Assembly (NCBI GenBank): GCA_003507655.1
Contig: DNUZ01000030.1
Coordinates: 62,001-126,000, forward strand
DNA: 64,000 nt
Direction: 5' to 3'
From: Lachnospiraceae bacterium
GTDB lineage: Bacteria; Bacillota; Clostridia; Lachnospirales; Lachnospiraceae
The notes beneath the pieces are model-generated. The model was not told where the DNA came from, searched no databases, and was given only the letters and a program-made list of their open reading frames with translations. This document shows, in pieces, positions 15,252 to 23,386 of the stretch (the first letter of the stretch is position 1; the number at the start of each line of letters is the position of its first letter). A program made the position numbers and the translations under genes.

Positions 15252-16535
15252 CTATTTATAATAATCAAATTCCAGTCCGTACATACGCACGGTATCGCCT
15301 TCTTCAATTCCTAATTTTTCCAATTCCTTTAAAATTCCCTGCTGTTTTAAGAATTTCTGGAAGAATAAAAATCCTTTTTCCGAATCAATGTTCGTATATC
15401 CTAACATTTTTTCGATGCTTGGACCTTCTACGACATAGACTTCATCCTCTTCGTCAAAGACTACCGTGTATGGTTCTTCGTCTTCCTGACAGAGTTCCGG
15501 GAAGAATTCCTGTTCAAACACGATCGTATCCTGCGGACATTCTGCTAAGAGTGCCTTTACGGCAAATAACAGTTCTTTCACACCTTTTCCGCTGACCGCA
15601 GAGATCGGATAGACTTCGATGCCTTCCGGTTCAAAGGTTTTACGGAGATTTTCGATGATCTCATTTTCGCCTTCATAAATGGCATCGATCTTATTCGCAG
15701 CAATGACCTGCGGTTTTTCTAACAATTCCGGGTTATATGCCTCTAATTCACGATTGATCGCAAGGATGTCTTCGATTGGATCGCGTCCTTCTACGGAAGC
15801 TGCATCTACCATATGGATCATGACTTTGGTACGTTCGATATGGCGAAGAAATTCATGACCAAGTCCCACGCCCTCGGAAGCACCTTCAATCAGTCCCGGA
15901 ATATCCGCAATGACAAATCCGCCGTCCTCCATGTCCACAACGCCAAGGTTTGGATTCAGTGTTGTGAAATGATAATTGGCAATCTTTGGCTGTGCATTGG
16001 TCACTCTTGCTAAAAATGTGGATTTTCCGACATTTGGAAATCCTACTAAACCGACATCCGCAATGACTTTCAGCTCTAAACGTACTTCTATTTCAATGCC
16101 TTCCTGTCCCGGTTTTGCATATTTTGGTGCCTGCATCGTTGAGGTTGCATAGTGCTGGTTTCCAAGTCCGCCGTTACCGCCCCGTAAGACGATCTGTCTT
16201 TGGTTGTCGCCGGACATGTCTGCAATGACTTTGTCGCTTTCGGCATCCCGGATGATCGTACCCTCCGGAACTTTTAAGATCAGATCGGCACCCTTTTTTC
16301 CATGGCAGTTTCGCTTACCGCCCTCTTCGCCGTTCTCCGCAGCGAATTTTCTGCGGTGCCGGTAATCAGACAGGGTATTCATGCCTTTGTCTACCACAAA
16401 GATAATATCTCCGCCTTTTCCACCGTCTCCACCGTCCGGACCGCCGTTGGGTACATATTTTTCACGGCGGAAAGAAACATGTCCATCTCCGCCTTTTCCT
16501 GATTTTATGATAATTTTTGCACGGTCTGCAAACAT
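15252..16535 (-). CDS. obgE: Obg family GTPase ObgE/CgtA
   Basis: This 427-residue ribosome-assembly GTPase has the glycine-rich Obg fold (residues 1-158), a GTPase domain starting with the P-loop GFPNVGKST near residues 165-173 and including DIPGLIEGA and NKID, and the C-terminal OCT domain (about residues 345-427) that Firmicutes Obg proteins carry. Obg is essential, binds the 50S subunit and links GTP and ppGpp levels to growth and, in Bacillus, sporulation. A GAGGT ribosome site precedes the ATG. An intrinsic terminator separates it from rpmA, so expression may be attenuated. Confidence 0.97.
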   Translation of the reverse strand: MFADRAKIIIKSGKGGDGHVSFRREKYVPNGGPDGGDGGKGGDIIFVVDKGMNTLSDYRHRRKFAAENGEEGGKRNCHGKKGADLILKVPEGTIIRDAESDKVIADMSGDNQRQIVLRGGNGGLGNQHYATSTMQAPKYAKPGQEGIEIEVRLELKVIADVGLVGFPNVGKSTFLARVTNAQPKIANYHFTTLNPNLGVVDMEDGGFVIADIPGLIEGASEGVGLGHEFLRHIERTKVMIHMVDAASVEGRDPIEDILAINRELEAYNPELLEKPQVIAANKIDAIYEGENEIIENLRKTFEPEGIEVYPISAVSGKGVKELLFAVKALLAECPQDTIVFEQEFFPELCQEDEEPYTVVFDEEDEVYVVEGPSIEKMLGYTNIDSEKGFLFFQKFLKQQGILKELEKLGIEEGDTVRMYGLEFDYYK

Positions 16536-16562
16536 AATTTTTTACCTCATTTTTCAATAAAT

Positions 16563-16595
16563 GACAAAATAGACCCGGCTATACAGTCGGGTCTA
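16563..16595 (-). terminator. Terminator or attenuator between rpmA and obgE
   Basis: Arms TAGACCCG (16570-16577) and CGGGTCTA (16588-16595), extended by one G-U and two normal pairs round an ATAC loop. On the - strand the stem runs into TTTTGTCATTTATT. It probably reduces readthrough from the L21-L27 genes into obgE. Confidence 0.8.
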
Positions 16596-16609
16596 CTAAC
16601 TATCCATGA

Positions 16610-16897
16610 TTATTTGCTCTCAACCGGATATACGGAAGCCTGTTTCTTATCTCTTCCTTTTCTCTCGAATCTTAAGATTCCATCTGCTAAAGCGAATAAT
16701 GTATCATCGCCACCGATACCTACGTTTGTACCAGGATGAATTCTGGTTCCACGCTGTCTGTATAAAATGTTACCGGCTTTTACAAACTGACCGTCTGCTC
16801 TTTTTGCACCTAATCTCTTGGATTCGGAATCTCTACCGTTCTTTGTAGAACCCATTCCTTTTTTATGAGCAAAAAACTGAAGGTTCATTGTTAACAT
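16610..16897 (-). CDS. rpmA: 50S ribosomal protein bL27 with Prp-cleaved N-terminal extension
   Basis: This 95-residue protein reaches towards the peptidyl-transferase centre with its N-terminus. It starts with [17 protein letters not shown]: the NLQFF-A sequence is the site where the Prp protease removes a short extension in Firmicutes, exposing A10HKKG. The prp gene is directly upstream with only 3 bases between. The rest is a standard L27 ([30 protein letters not shown]). Confidence 0.98.
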   Translation of the reverse strand: MLTMNLQFFAHKKGMGSTKNGRDSESKRLGAKRADGQFVKAGNILYRQRGTRIHPGTNVGIGGDDTLFALADGILRFERKGRDKKQASVYPVESK

Positions 16898-16900
16898 ATC

Positions 16901-17230
16901 TTACACCTCCTCGAAGTCTAATGTAATAAATTCATTACCGTATTGATTCATAATTTCCTGTAAGCCAAGTGTCATTGACTGTATGAGTAAAAAGCTGTCA
17001 TGTTCTGACGGTTTTTCTAATCGGAAAACAATCCGACCGCTCTCTTCATCGGTATCGATCGAAAAGGCTTCTTCTGTCAGGTTGCCGATGGAATTAATGG
17101 TATTGATGACCAGTGCAGATACACCGGCACACACCACATCTTCCCCTGCATTGGCATAGCCTGCATGTCCGATACAGTCAAATCCTGTATACAGGTTGTT
17201 CTGATTTCTGTAAACTGTAATCTCGATCAT
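16901..17230 (-). CDS. prp: Ribosomal-processing cysteine protease Prp
   Basis: This 109-residue protease cleaves the N-terminal extension of L27. The catalytic residues are H22 (GHAGYA) and C34 (VVCAGVS), the same positions as in the studied Staphylococcus enzyme. It is located between rplU and rpmA, where Firmicutes always keep it. Earlier annotations name it YsxB. Intact and full length. Confidence 0.96.
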   Translation of the reverse strand: MIEITVYRNQNNLYTGFDCIGHAGYANAGEDVVCAGVSALVINTINSIGNLTEEAFSIDTDEESGRIVFRLEKPSEHDSFLLIQSMTLGLQEIMNQYGNEFITLDFEEV

Positions 17231-17242
17231 AAGATTTCAGGC

Positions 17243-17551
17243 TTAAGCGTTGATCTTTTCAATCTTAACTTTTGTATACGCCTGTCTGTGACCATTTTTC
17301 TTATGGTAACCGGTTTTTCTCTTATATTTGTAAACGATAACTTTCTTTCCTCTTCCGTTCTCAACTACAGAAGCTGTTACGCTTGCTCCGTCAACGAATG
17401 GACTTCCGACTTTCATCTCATTATCGCTTACTGCTAAAACCTGGTCAAATGTAACTGTCTCTCCAGCTTCAACACCAAGTTTTTCAACATTAATGATATC
17501 GCCTTCGGAAACTTTGTACTGTTTACCACCTGTTGCAATAATTGCGTACAT
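17243..17551 (-). CDS. rplU: 50S ribosomal protein bL21
   Basis: This 102-residue large-subunit protein shows the family start [14 protein letters not shown] and the C-terminal [17 protein letters not shown] signature. The frame extends 7 codons upstream, but the ATG at 17551 follows AGGAGGTGCC and gives the known N-terminus. It heads the rplU-prp-rpmA unit and is preceded by an L21 leader and a promoter. Confidence 0.98.
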   Translation of the reverse strand: MYAIIATGGKQYKVSEGDIINVEKLGVEAGETVTFDQVLAVSDNEMKVGSPFVDGASVTASVVENGRGKKVIVYKYKRKTGYHKKNGHRQAYTKVKIEKINA

Positions 17552-17628
17552 AAGGCACCTCCTATTTATCATTACTCGCCAGTTTTGGTGCTACAAATGC
17601 AGACTTAAAACCTCGCTGTGCGGCATAC
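17552..17628 (-). ncRNA. L21 leader (autoregulatory 5' UTR of rplU)
   Basis: The roughly 77-base leader between the predicted transcription start and rplU contains GTATGCCGCACAGCGAGG and TTTTAAGTCTGCATTTGTAG on the - strand, which resemble the conserved core of the Firmicutes L21 leader. In that element L21 is thought to bind its own mRNA. Identification is from memory of the motif and its position. Confidence 0.65.
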
Positions 17629-17634
17629 TCAATT

Positions 17635-17663
17635 ATCATAGCATAAGCAAGATATTACGTCAA
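17635..17663 (-). promoter_or_regulatory. SigA-type promoter of rplU-prp-rpmA
   Basis: Read on the - strand: -35 TTGACG (17658-17663), 17-base spacer, -10 TATGAT (17635-17640). It lies between the end of the chemotaxis gene and the L21 leader. Confidence 0.8.
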
Positions 17664-17725
17664 CTGTTTTTCTGTAATTTTCAATACCTTTCCTGTTTTT
17701 TTCGGTTCTGCTCCAAACAGAAAAT

Positions 17726-19231
17726 CTAAGAAAGATACTGGTCTAAACCTCCGGTTGTCGTTTCGATCAGTTCAATGGCATCCTTGGTACTCTTTGCAAG
17801 CTCTAAATTGTGCTCGCTTAAGCCGTTTGCCTGCTCTGCACTTGCGGTTACCTGCTCTGTGGTTGCAGATAACTGTGATATGTTTTCTACGATCTGGTTA
17901 TTAGAATCCGCTAACTTTTCAATCCTTGCACTGATCTCCTGGATATCTTCGATCAGACCGGAAATATTAGTATCCATTTTTTCAAAACTCTGTGCAGCAT
18001 CTAAGATCATCGTACTCTGGCTGTCTGCCGCCTTGACGGATTCATCAATAATGGTAACGACTTCTTCGGCGTTTTCATTCAGTTCCTGAATGATCTTTGA
18101 AATCTCTTCGGTGGACTGTCTCGTCTGTTCCGATAATTCACGGATTTGATCTGCGACAACGGCAAATCCTCTGCCGGCTTCTCCTGCTCTTGCACTCTCG
18201 ATCGAGGCATTTAAGGCTAAGAGGTTTGTCTGGCTTGAAATACTAAAGATCATACCGGTAATTTCTTCCACTGCCTTTGTACGCGTCTGTAATCCGGCCA
18301 TGGAAGTGTTGACTTTTTCGTTCGTCTGTGTGATCCGTTCGGCCTGTGTCTGAAGATCTTTGACAATTTTAATACTGTTTTTTAAATCCCGGTCGGAATC
18401 CATAGCAGCATCTACGGCATTCTTGGAGTGTTCCACGGTTTCGTCAATGGCTTCCTGTATCGTCTGCGTCATCGTGCTCTGTTCGTAGATATTTTCTGCT
18501 GTGACACTTGCAGCATCTGAAATCTCTTTCATGCTGTGAGCCACGGTTTCCGTAGACTCTACCAGTCCGTCCACCATGTCATTGCTCTTTGACGTTTCGC
18601 TGCGGACCGTTTTAGAAATGTTCAGGATACTGTCTAACATAGAAGTCTGGGTCTTTTGCTGTTCTTCTATGGAAGCAAGGGCATGGGTGTTAAACAGTTC
18701 TGCGATCGTGCCTACCCGGATGATCGTATAGAAGGCCATAAAGAACATGATCATGGTGCATGCCAGTTCAAAACCGTTATCTAACAGGTGTCTCTGACAG
18801 CGGATGATCACACCGACCACATAATCAAAACTGAAGATTCCTGCCGCGATATAAATTAATTTTTTGTCAAAATATGCAATAAAAGTTGCCAGCAGTCCAA
18901 GTAAAGTTAACGTTAAGAATTCACTGCGGGCATCAAAGACCATCATCAGATAGATGATACTGTATTCTAAGGTCATGATGATCTTATACTGTTCCCAGGA
19001 TGGTCTGACTTTAAAACAGATGACATTTGCTATGATCGCAGCCACAATGATACCGCATTTTACAATGGTTTCTACCTTTCCGGCGTTGCCCCGTGTCATC
19101 TGCAGGATCAGATAAGCTGCCATTTCTAAATATAAAACAGCAAATCCCATGGTCAAAAACGTATTCATTTTTATGTTCCGCTGTTCCTTATTGTTATAAC
19201 GGAATTTCATTTTTTCATTTGTATCAGGCAT
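17726..19231 (-). CDS. Methyl-accepting chemotaxis protein with six-helix membrane domain
   Basis: This 501-residue receptor has about six hydrophobic helices in residues 24-174 (near 24-45, 56-73, 84-99, 104-121, 125-143, 157-174) and no sizeable extracellular domain; the longest outside loop is short. No HAMP domain is evident. The cytoplasmic signalling rod follows from about residue 185, with the highly conserved hairpin tip [30 protein letters not shown] at about 331-360 (given here in two overlapping family blocks). It would signal to CheA/CheW. It has its own promoter and interrupts a ribosomal gene run. The ligand is unknown; membrane-embedded sensing is possible. Confidence 0.92.
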   Translation of the reverse strand: MPDTNEKMKFRYNNKEQRNIKMNTFLTMGFAVLYLEMAAYLILQMTRGNAGKVETIVKCGIIVAAIIANVICFKVRPSWEQYKIIMTLEYSIIYLMMVFDARSEFLTLTLLGLLATFIAYFDKKLIYIAAGIFSFDYVVGVIIRCQRHLLDNGFELACTMIMFFMAFYTIIRVGTIAELFNTHALASIEEQQKTQTSMLDSILNISKTVRSETSKSNDMVDGLVESTETVAHSMKEISDAASVTAENIYEQSTMTQTIQEAIDETVEHSKNAVDAAMDSDRDLKNSIKIVKDLQTQAERITQTNEKVNTSMAGLQTRTKAVEEITGMIFSISSQTNLLALNASIESARAGEAGRGFAVVADQIRELSEQTRQSTEEISKIIQELNENAEEVVTIIDESVKAADSQSTMILDAAQSFEKMDTNISGLIEDIQEISARIEKLADSNNQIVENISQLSATTEQVTASAEQANGLSEHNLELAKSTKDAIELIETTTGGLDQYLS

Positions 19232-19277
19232 AATATCACTCCTTCAGGTATACTTAAATGATCATATCTTTAATATT

Positions 19278-19306
19278 ATTTTAACAAGTTTAAGGATAGA
19301 GGTCAA
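19278..19306 (-). promoter_or_regulatory. SigA-type promoter of the chemotaxis receptor gene
   Basis: Read on the - strand: -35 TTGACC (19301-19306), 17-base spacer, -10 TAAAAT (19278-19283). It starts directly after the stop of the upstream small membrane protein gene. Confidence 0.75.
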
Positions 19307-19309
19307 CCG

Positions 19310-19576
19310 CTATTCCTCAGGGGAATCCTTGAATTTGCTGCATAAAATGTCGCCCACACACCAGATTGCTCCTGCTGCAGAAAGGGAAAAGACAAAAGCA
19401 ACCACATTTTTTACAAATTGCAGGCTGGTAATGCTCAGATTTCCCGCAAGAAGTTCCTGTATCGTCGCATAGAGATTATGGATTCCCATCGTCCATACTC
19501 CTATATAAAGTGCATAATAAATGCCGGCAAGTTTAAAAAGACATGCCAGTAGTTTTTTTGGAAATTTACTTTTCAT
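19310..19576 (-). CDS. Small two-helix membrane protein, unknown function
   Basis: This 88-residue protein has two hydrophobic segments (about residues 9-32 and 52-78) and a charged C-terminus. I do not recognise a family. The ATG at 19576 is chosen because AAGGAG lies 9 bases upstream; the ATG at 19585 directly abuts that ribosome site. It overlaps the stop of the RNase E/G gene by 11 bases, so translation is likely coupled. Next comes the chemotaxis receptor gene, with which it may or may not act. Confidence 0.7.
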   Translation of the reverse strand: MKSKFPKKLLACLFKLAGIYYALYIGVWTMGIHNLYATIQELLAGNLSITSLQFVKNVVAFVFSLSAAGAIWCVGDILCSKFKDSPEE

Positions 19577-20780
19577 CAGAGACATCTCCTTGTAATTGTT
19601 CTTTTAGGCTTTTCTGTACTTTTTTCCTCGTTAATTCTACCAAGCCTAAGCGTGTAATGTCAACCAGTGTGGCAGGAACTTTGTCTTTTTTTAAGTCCAT
19701 CCGCAGGATGTGCATTAACTCTTCCCGGTGTTCTTTTTCTTTCATATCAATAAAATCAATGATACAGATTCCGGAAATATTCCTTAAAATAAGCTGTCTT
19801 GCTATCTCATGGGCTGCTTCAACGTTCACGGAAAAGACCAGTTCCTCTCTGGCTTTCTTTTTGATGTTTTTTCCGCTGTTCACATCAATGACCGTCAATG
19901 CTTCGGTCGGGTCAATGACTAAATAGGCACCGGACGGCAGCCAGACCTGTCTGTGTAATGCCCGTTCCAGTTCATGTGTCAGACTGTAAAGTGCAAAAAG
20001 GGATACCTGTGTATCGGTATAAAGGTGTAGTTTTTCAGCATCTTTCGTATCTTGAAGGTGTTGTAAAAGCACTTCATGTACACTGGAAATATCAGTTGTG
20101 ATCTTTTGCACTTCCGTGAGATTACGGTTTTTTAAAAATTGCAGATAAAAAGGCGGGGCTTCCCGCAACCGTGTAAAAGCAGTCCGGTGCATTGCCCCTT
20201 GCAGGCAGGCATGACACTGCTTTGTTAACATTTCTAATTCCTTTAAAATCTCTTCATCGGAAGCATCTTTTGCGGCGGTACGCACGACGATCCCAAAGGT
20301 ATCGGTGATCTGATCTTTTAACAATGCCTGCAAACGTTCCCGCTCTGTCGCATGCAGTTTTTTAGAAATACCCAAAAGATGGTTTCCGGTCGTCAGTATC
20401 AGGTATTTCCCGGAAAAGTTGAGATTTGCAGAGACCGAAGCAGGTTTGTTCTTTTGCTTTTCTCTGGTTACTTCCACGAGAAGTTCATCACCGATGCATA
20501 AGTCTTTTTTTCCGTTCTTTTTCGTAAAAACAGCATTTTTTGCTTCTTCTAAGGGCAAAAAACAGGAGACACCTTTTGCAATATTCACAAAGGCTGCCTG
20601 AATGTTTGTGGCTATATTTTCTACTCTTCCAATGTAGATATTTCCAAGAATCGAGGACTTTGAGACGGCTTCTACCTGAATCTGCGTCATGCGCTTTTCA
20701 TCAAAGGCTGCCGCAAGGAAAAATTCCTGCCCCCATCCTTCTTTTAAAGGTGCTTTTGTAATGATGATCCGCTCAGACAA
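19566..20780 (-). CDS. rng: Ribonuclease E/G family endoribonuclease
   Basis: This protein of about 404 residues cleaves single-stranded RNA (rRNA processing and mRNA turnover in the family). An S1-like domain (GNIYIGRVENI...AAFVNI) is in the first 75 residues, and the catalytic metal-binding aspartates are in LTVIDVNSG and CIIDFIDM. It has the short RNase G form without a long degradosome tail. Start choice: TTG at 20780 has GGAG 6 bases upstream and abuts the upstream stop; an ATG at 20825 would give 15 more residues but overlaps the TIGR03936 gene by 53 bases. It belongs to the usual clostridial run before rplU. Confidence 0.9.
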   Translation of the reverse strand: MSERIIITKAPLKEGWGQEFFLAAAFDEKRMTQIQVEAVSKSSILGNIYIGRVENIATNIQAAFVNIAKGVSCFLPLEEAKNAVFTKKNGKKDLCIGDELLVEVTREKQKNKPASVSANLNFSGKYLILTTGNHLLGISKKLHATERERLQALLKDQITDTFGIVVRTAAKDASDEEILKELEMLTKQCHACLQGAMHRTAFTRLREAPPFYLQFLKNRNLTEVQKITTDISSVHEVLLQHLQDTKDAEKLHLYTDTQVSLFALYSLTHELERALHRQVWLPSGAYLVIDPTEALTVIDVNSGKNIKKKAREELVFSVNVEAAHEIARQLILRNISGICIIDFIDMKEKEHREELMHILRMDLKKDKVPATLVDITRLGLVELTRKKVQKSLKEQLQGDVSDEK

Positions 20781-21492
20781 TGTTCTCTCCAAGAGCATCC
20801 AGCGGGATGAAATCACCCTGCTCATTTTTGGTATAGGTCTCTAATTTATGGATCTGCATTGCTTCAGGATGATAGGTCAATCCCGCTGCTGCAAACATGG
20901 AAGCAAGCACTAACTCCGGTTTGATATTGTCCACACTTCCGGTACAGACCTTTAAGTAGAATACCGGTGCAGCGTTTCGGTTTTGAACCTGAAAGTCATA
21001 GATCAATGGCTTTAAGTCCATTTCACGTTCACTCTTTTTTGTCTTTTTGACGATCAGGATTTCGGACTGTTTTTCGTAGAAATTCCGATAGATCTCCGTA
21101 AATTCTGCAACCGATCTTGGAATTTCATAACCTTCTTTATAGAAGATCTCATAGTCTGCTGCCGCAACTAAAGACATGGATTTTTTCGCGGTATCCGGTA
21201 ATGCAACGTAAGAGGTCACTTCCACGCCTTCGACCATGGCTTCGTTTAAGACCTTTAAGGATTCTGCCGTTGATTTCGTAGAAAGTACCTCAATGTCAAA
21301 ATATTCTCCGTCACTGGTGATCCCAACACCAAGCGGTGCAGCAAAGGACATGATCATATGAGGGTTAAAGCCTTCGGAATACTTCATGTCGATGCCGGCA
21401 CGTTTTAGTGCCTTTTGAAAATAACGCATCATATCCAGATGTCCGACAAATTTTAAGGCACCATATTTTCGGAACTTAATTCTAATTTTCAT
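20773..21492 (-). CDS. TIGR03936 family protein (radical-SAM-linked)
   Basis: This 239-residue protein belongs to the family named by its invariant linkage to the TIGR03960 radical SAM protein. The signature start KIRIKFRKYGALKFVGHLDMMR is visible in the first 30 residues, followed by SEGFNPHMIMSFAAPLGVG. In some bacteria it is fused to that partner. Function is unproven; neighbours suggest RNA or ribosome modification. The ATG at 21492 follows GAGGTG and is preferred to the longer frame at 21522; it overlaps the partner's stop by 11 bases, which indicates coupling. Confidence 0.88.
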   Translation of the reverse strand: MKIRIKFRKYGALKFVGHLDMMRYFQKALKRAGIDMKYSEGFNPHMIMSFAAPLGVGITSDGEYFDIEVLSTKSTAESLKVLNEAMVEGVEVTSYVALPDTAKKSMSLVAAADYEIFYKEGYEIPRSVAEFTEIYRNFYEKQSEILIVKKTKKSEREMDLKPLIYDFQVQNRNAAPVFYLKVCTGSVDNIKPELVLASMFAAAGLTYHPEAMQIHKLETYTKNEQGDFIPLDALGENIV

Positions 21493-23341
21493 AGCAGACA
21501 CCTCGTTCATATTTTCTTGCACCGCATCCGGAACAGCGTTCCCTACAGTTCGGTGTAACGACCTCGGATTGTGCAGTTTCCCATTCCCGGACTAAAAATT
21601 CTTTTGTGACACCGGCATCAATAAAATCCCAAGGAAACAGTTCGTCGGTTGTTCTGGTTCTGATGGTATAGAAATCAGGGTCAATGCCGCAGTCCTCGAA
21701 AATCTGCATCCATTTCTCATTGTCAAAGTATTCGCCCCAGGCATCAAAAATGCAGCCCTCTTCATAAGCCTTTAAAATAGCTTTACTGAGACGGCGGTCT
21801 CCTCTTGCAAAAATCCCCTCTAAGACGGTGACGTCTGCCTGATGCCAGTTGTACTTGATACTCTTGCGGTTCAACTGTTCCTTGACGGTATCGTTGACAA
21901 TTTTGGCGCGATTTAAAAATTCTTCCTTAGTGCACATTGGTGACCACTGGAATGGGGTAAACGGTTTTGGCACAAAGAAAGAGGTGCTGACTGTAATCTG
22001 GCATTTTCCGTTTCTTTGGTCTTTTGGGATCTCATAATAACGGACAGCAATCTTATTCGCAAGCTCTGCAATAGCCTTCATGTCATCGACCTGTTCGGTC
22101 GGAAGTCCGAGCATAAAGTAAAGTTTTACCTTGTTCCAGCCACCTTCAAAGGCAAGCCCGCATCCATGTAAGATAATGTCCTCGGTTAAACCTTTGTTAA
22201 TAACATCACGAAGTCTCTGGGAGCCTGCCTCCGGTGCAAAGGTCAGGCTGCTCTTTTTAATGTCCTGTACCTTTCCCATAACCTCTAAGGAAAATGCATC
22301 TACACGCAAAGATGGAAGGGAAATATTGACATGTTCCTTTCCGTGATGTTCGATCAGATAATTGATCAGATCCTCTAATTCCCGATAATCACTGGTACTT
22401 AAAGAACTTAAGGAAATCTCTTCATACCCGGTATTCTTTAACATGATGTCTGCCTGACGTTTCAGACGTTCCACATCTTTTTCACGGAGCGGACGGTAGA
22501 TCATACCCGCCTGACAAAAACGACAGCCGCGGATACAGCCACGCTGTACCTCTAATACGACACGGTCCTGTGTCACTTTCAAAAACGGTACGACCGGTTT
22601 GTCCGGATAGACGCTGGCAGTCAGTTCCGTTACTACCTGTTTTTCGATTTTTTTGGGGATATCGTCATATACCGGTTCCATAGAGGCTAACGTTCCATCT
22701 TCTTTATAGCTGACTTCATAGAGTGACGGAACATAGATTCCCGGTATCTTTGCCGCCTGATGCAAAAAGGCTTCTCTCGAGGCATCTCCTTTTTTCCACT
22801 CTTTATACAGATCTAATAAAGCATCATAGCTTGTTTCACCTTCGCCAATATAGAATAAATCAAAAAAGTCTGCCAAAGGCTCCGGATTGTAGGTACATGG
22901 TCCTCCGCCAATGACAAACGGCATATCCCGTTCTCTGTCTTTTGCTAAAAGTGGGATCTGTGCTAAATCTAAGATCTGTAAAATATTGGTATAACACATC
23001 TCATATTGGATGGTGATCCCGATAAAGTCAAAATGCGTCAGTGGTTCCTGTGATTCGAGTCCGAACAGCGGAATGTGCTGCTCTTTCATGATCTGATGCA
23101 GATCCGGCCACGGGGAATAGACTCTCTCGCAGTATACATCTTCTCTCCGGTTAAACATATCATAAAGGATCTGGATGCCTAAATGTGACATTCCAATCTC
23201 ATAGACATCCGGAAAGCACATGGCAAAACGGATGTCTACGTCCTCAGGGTTCTTTACGACACTGTTTAACTCATGCCCGATATATCGAACGGGCTTGTCT
23301 ATTTTCATTAAAATTTCATCACTTAATGCTAATTTTCTCAT
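21482..23341 (-). CDS. TIGR03960 family B12-binding-like radical SAM protein
   Basis: This 619-residue protein has an N-terminal cobalamin-binding-like region (about residues 35-235) and a radical SAM barrel whose cluster ligands are C269, C273 and C276 (RGCIRGCRFCQ). The C-terminal end carries an extra cysteine cluster (ERCSGCGARKYERGVC) that could bind a further iron-sulfur centre or zinc. The reaction is unknown; the strict linkage with TIGR03936, RNase E/G, L21 and L27 suggests a ribosome- or RNA-related role. It starts the long leftward run that ends at rsfS. Confidence 0.9.
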   Translation of the reverse strand: MRKLALSDEILMKIDKPVRYIGHELNSVVKNPEDVDIRFAMCFPDVYEIGMSHLGIQILYDMFNRREDVYCERVYSPWPDLHQIMKEQHIPLFGLESQEPLTHFDFIGITIQYEMCYTNILQILDLAQIPLLAKDRERDMPFVIGGGPCTYNPEPLADFFDLFYIGEGETSYDALLDLYKEWKKGDASREAFLHQAAKIPGIYVPSLYEVSYKEDGTLASMEPVYDDIPKKIEKQVVTELTASVYPDKPVVPFLKVTQDRVVLEVQRGCIRGCRFCQAGMIYRPLREKDVERLKRQADIMLKNTGYEEISLSSLSTSDYRELEDLINYLIEHHGKEHVNISLPSLRVDAFSLEVMGKVQDIKKSSLTFAPEAGSQRLRDVINKGLTEDIILHGCGLAFEGGWNKVKLYFMLGLPTEQVDDMKAIAELANKIAVRYYEIPKDQRNGKCQITVSTSFFVPKPFTPFQWSPMCTKEEFLNRAKIVNDTVKEQLNRKSIKYNWHQADVTVLEGIFARGDRRLSKAILKAYEEGCIFDAWGEYFDNEKWMQIFEDCGIDPDFYTIRTRTTDELFPWDFIDAGVTKEFLVREWETAQSEVVTPNCRERCSGCGARKYERGVCYEN

Positions 23342-23386
23342 ACTTTTCCTATTATATGTTCGTGTTCTATGCTGCAGACAGCGTCT

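Noticed and set aside
23351..23356. TATAAT before the TIGR03960 gene as its -10 box
   Set aside because: It lies 10 bases before the start codon, no -35 is present, and its transcript would lack the ribosome site.
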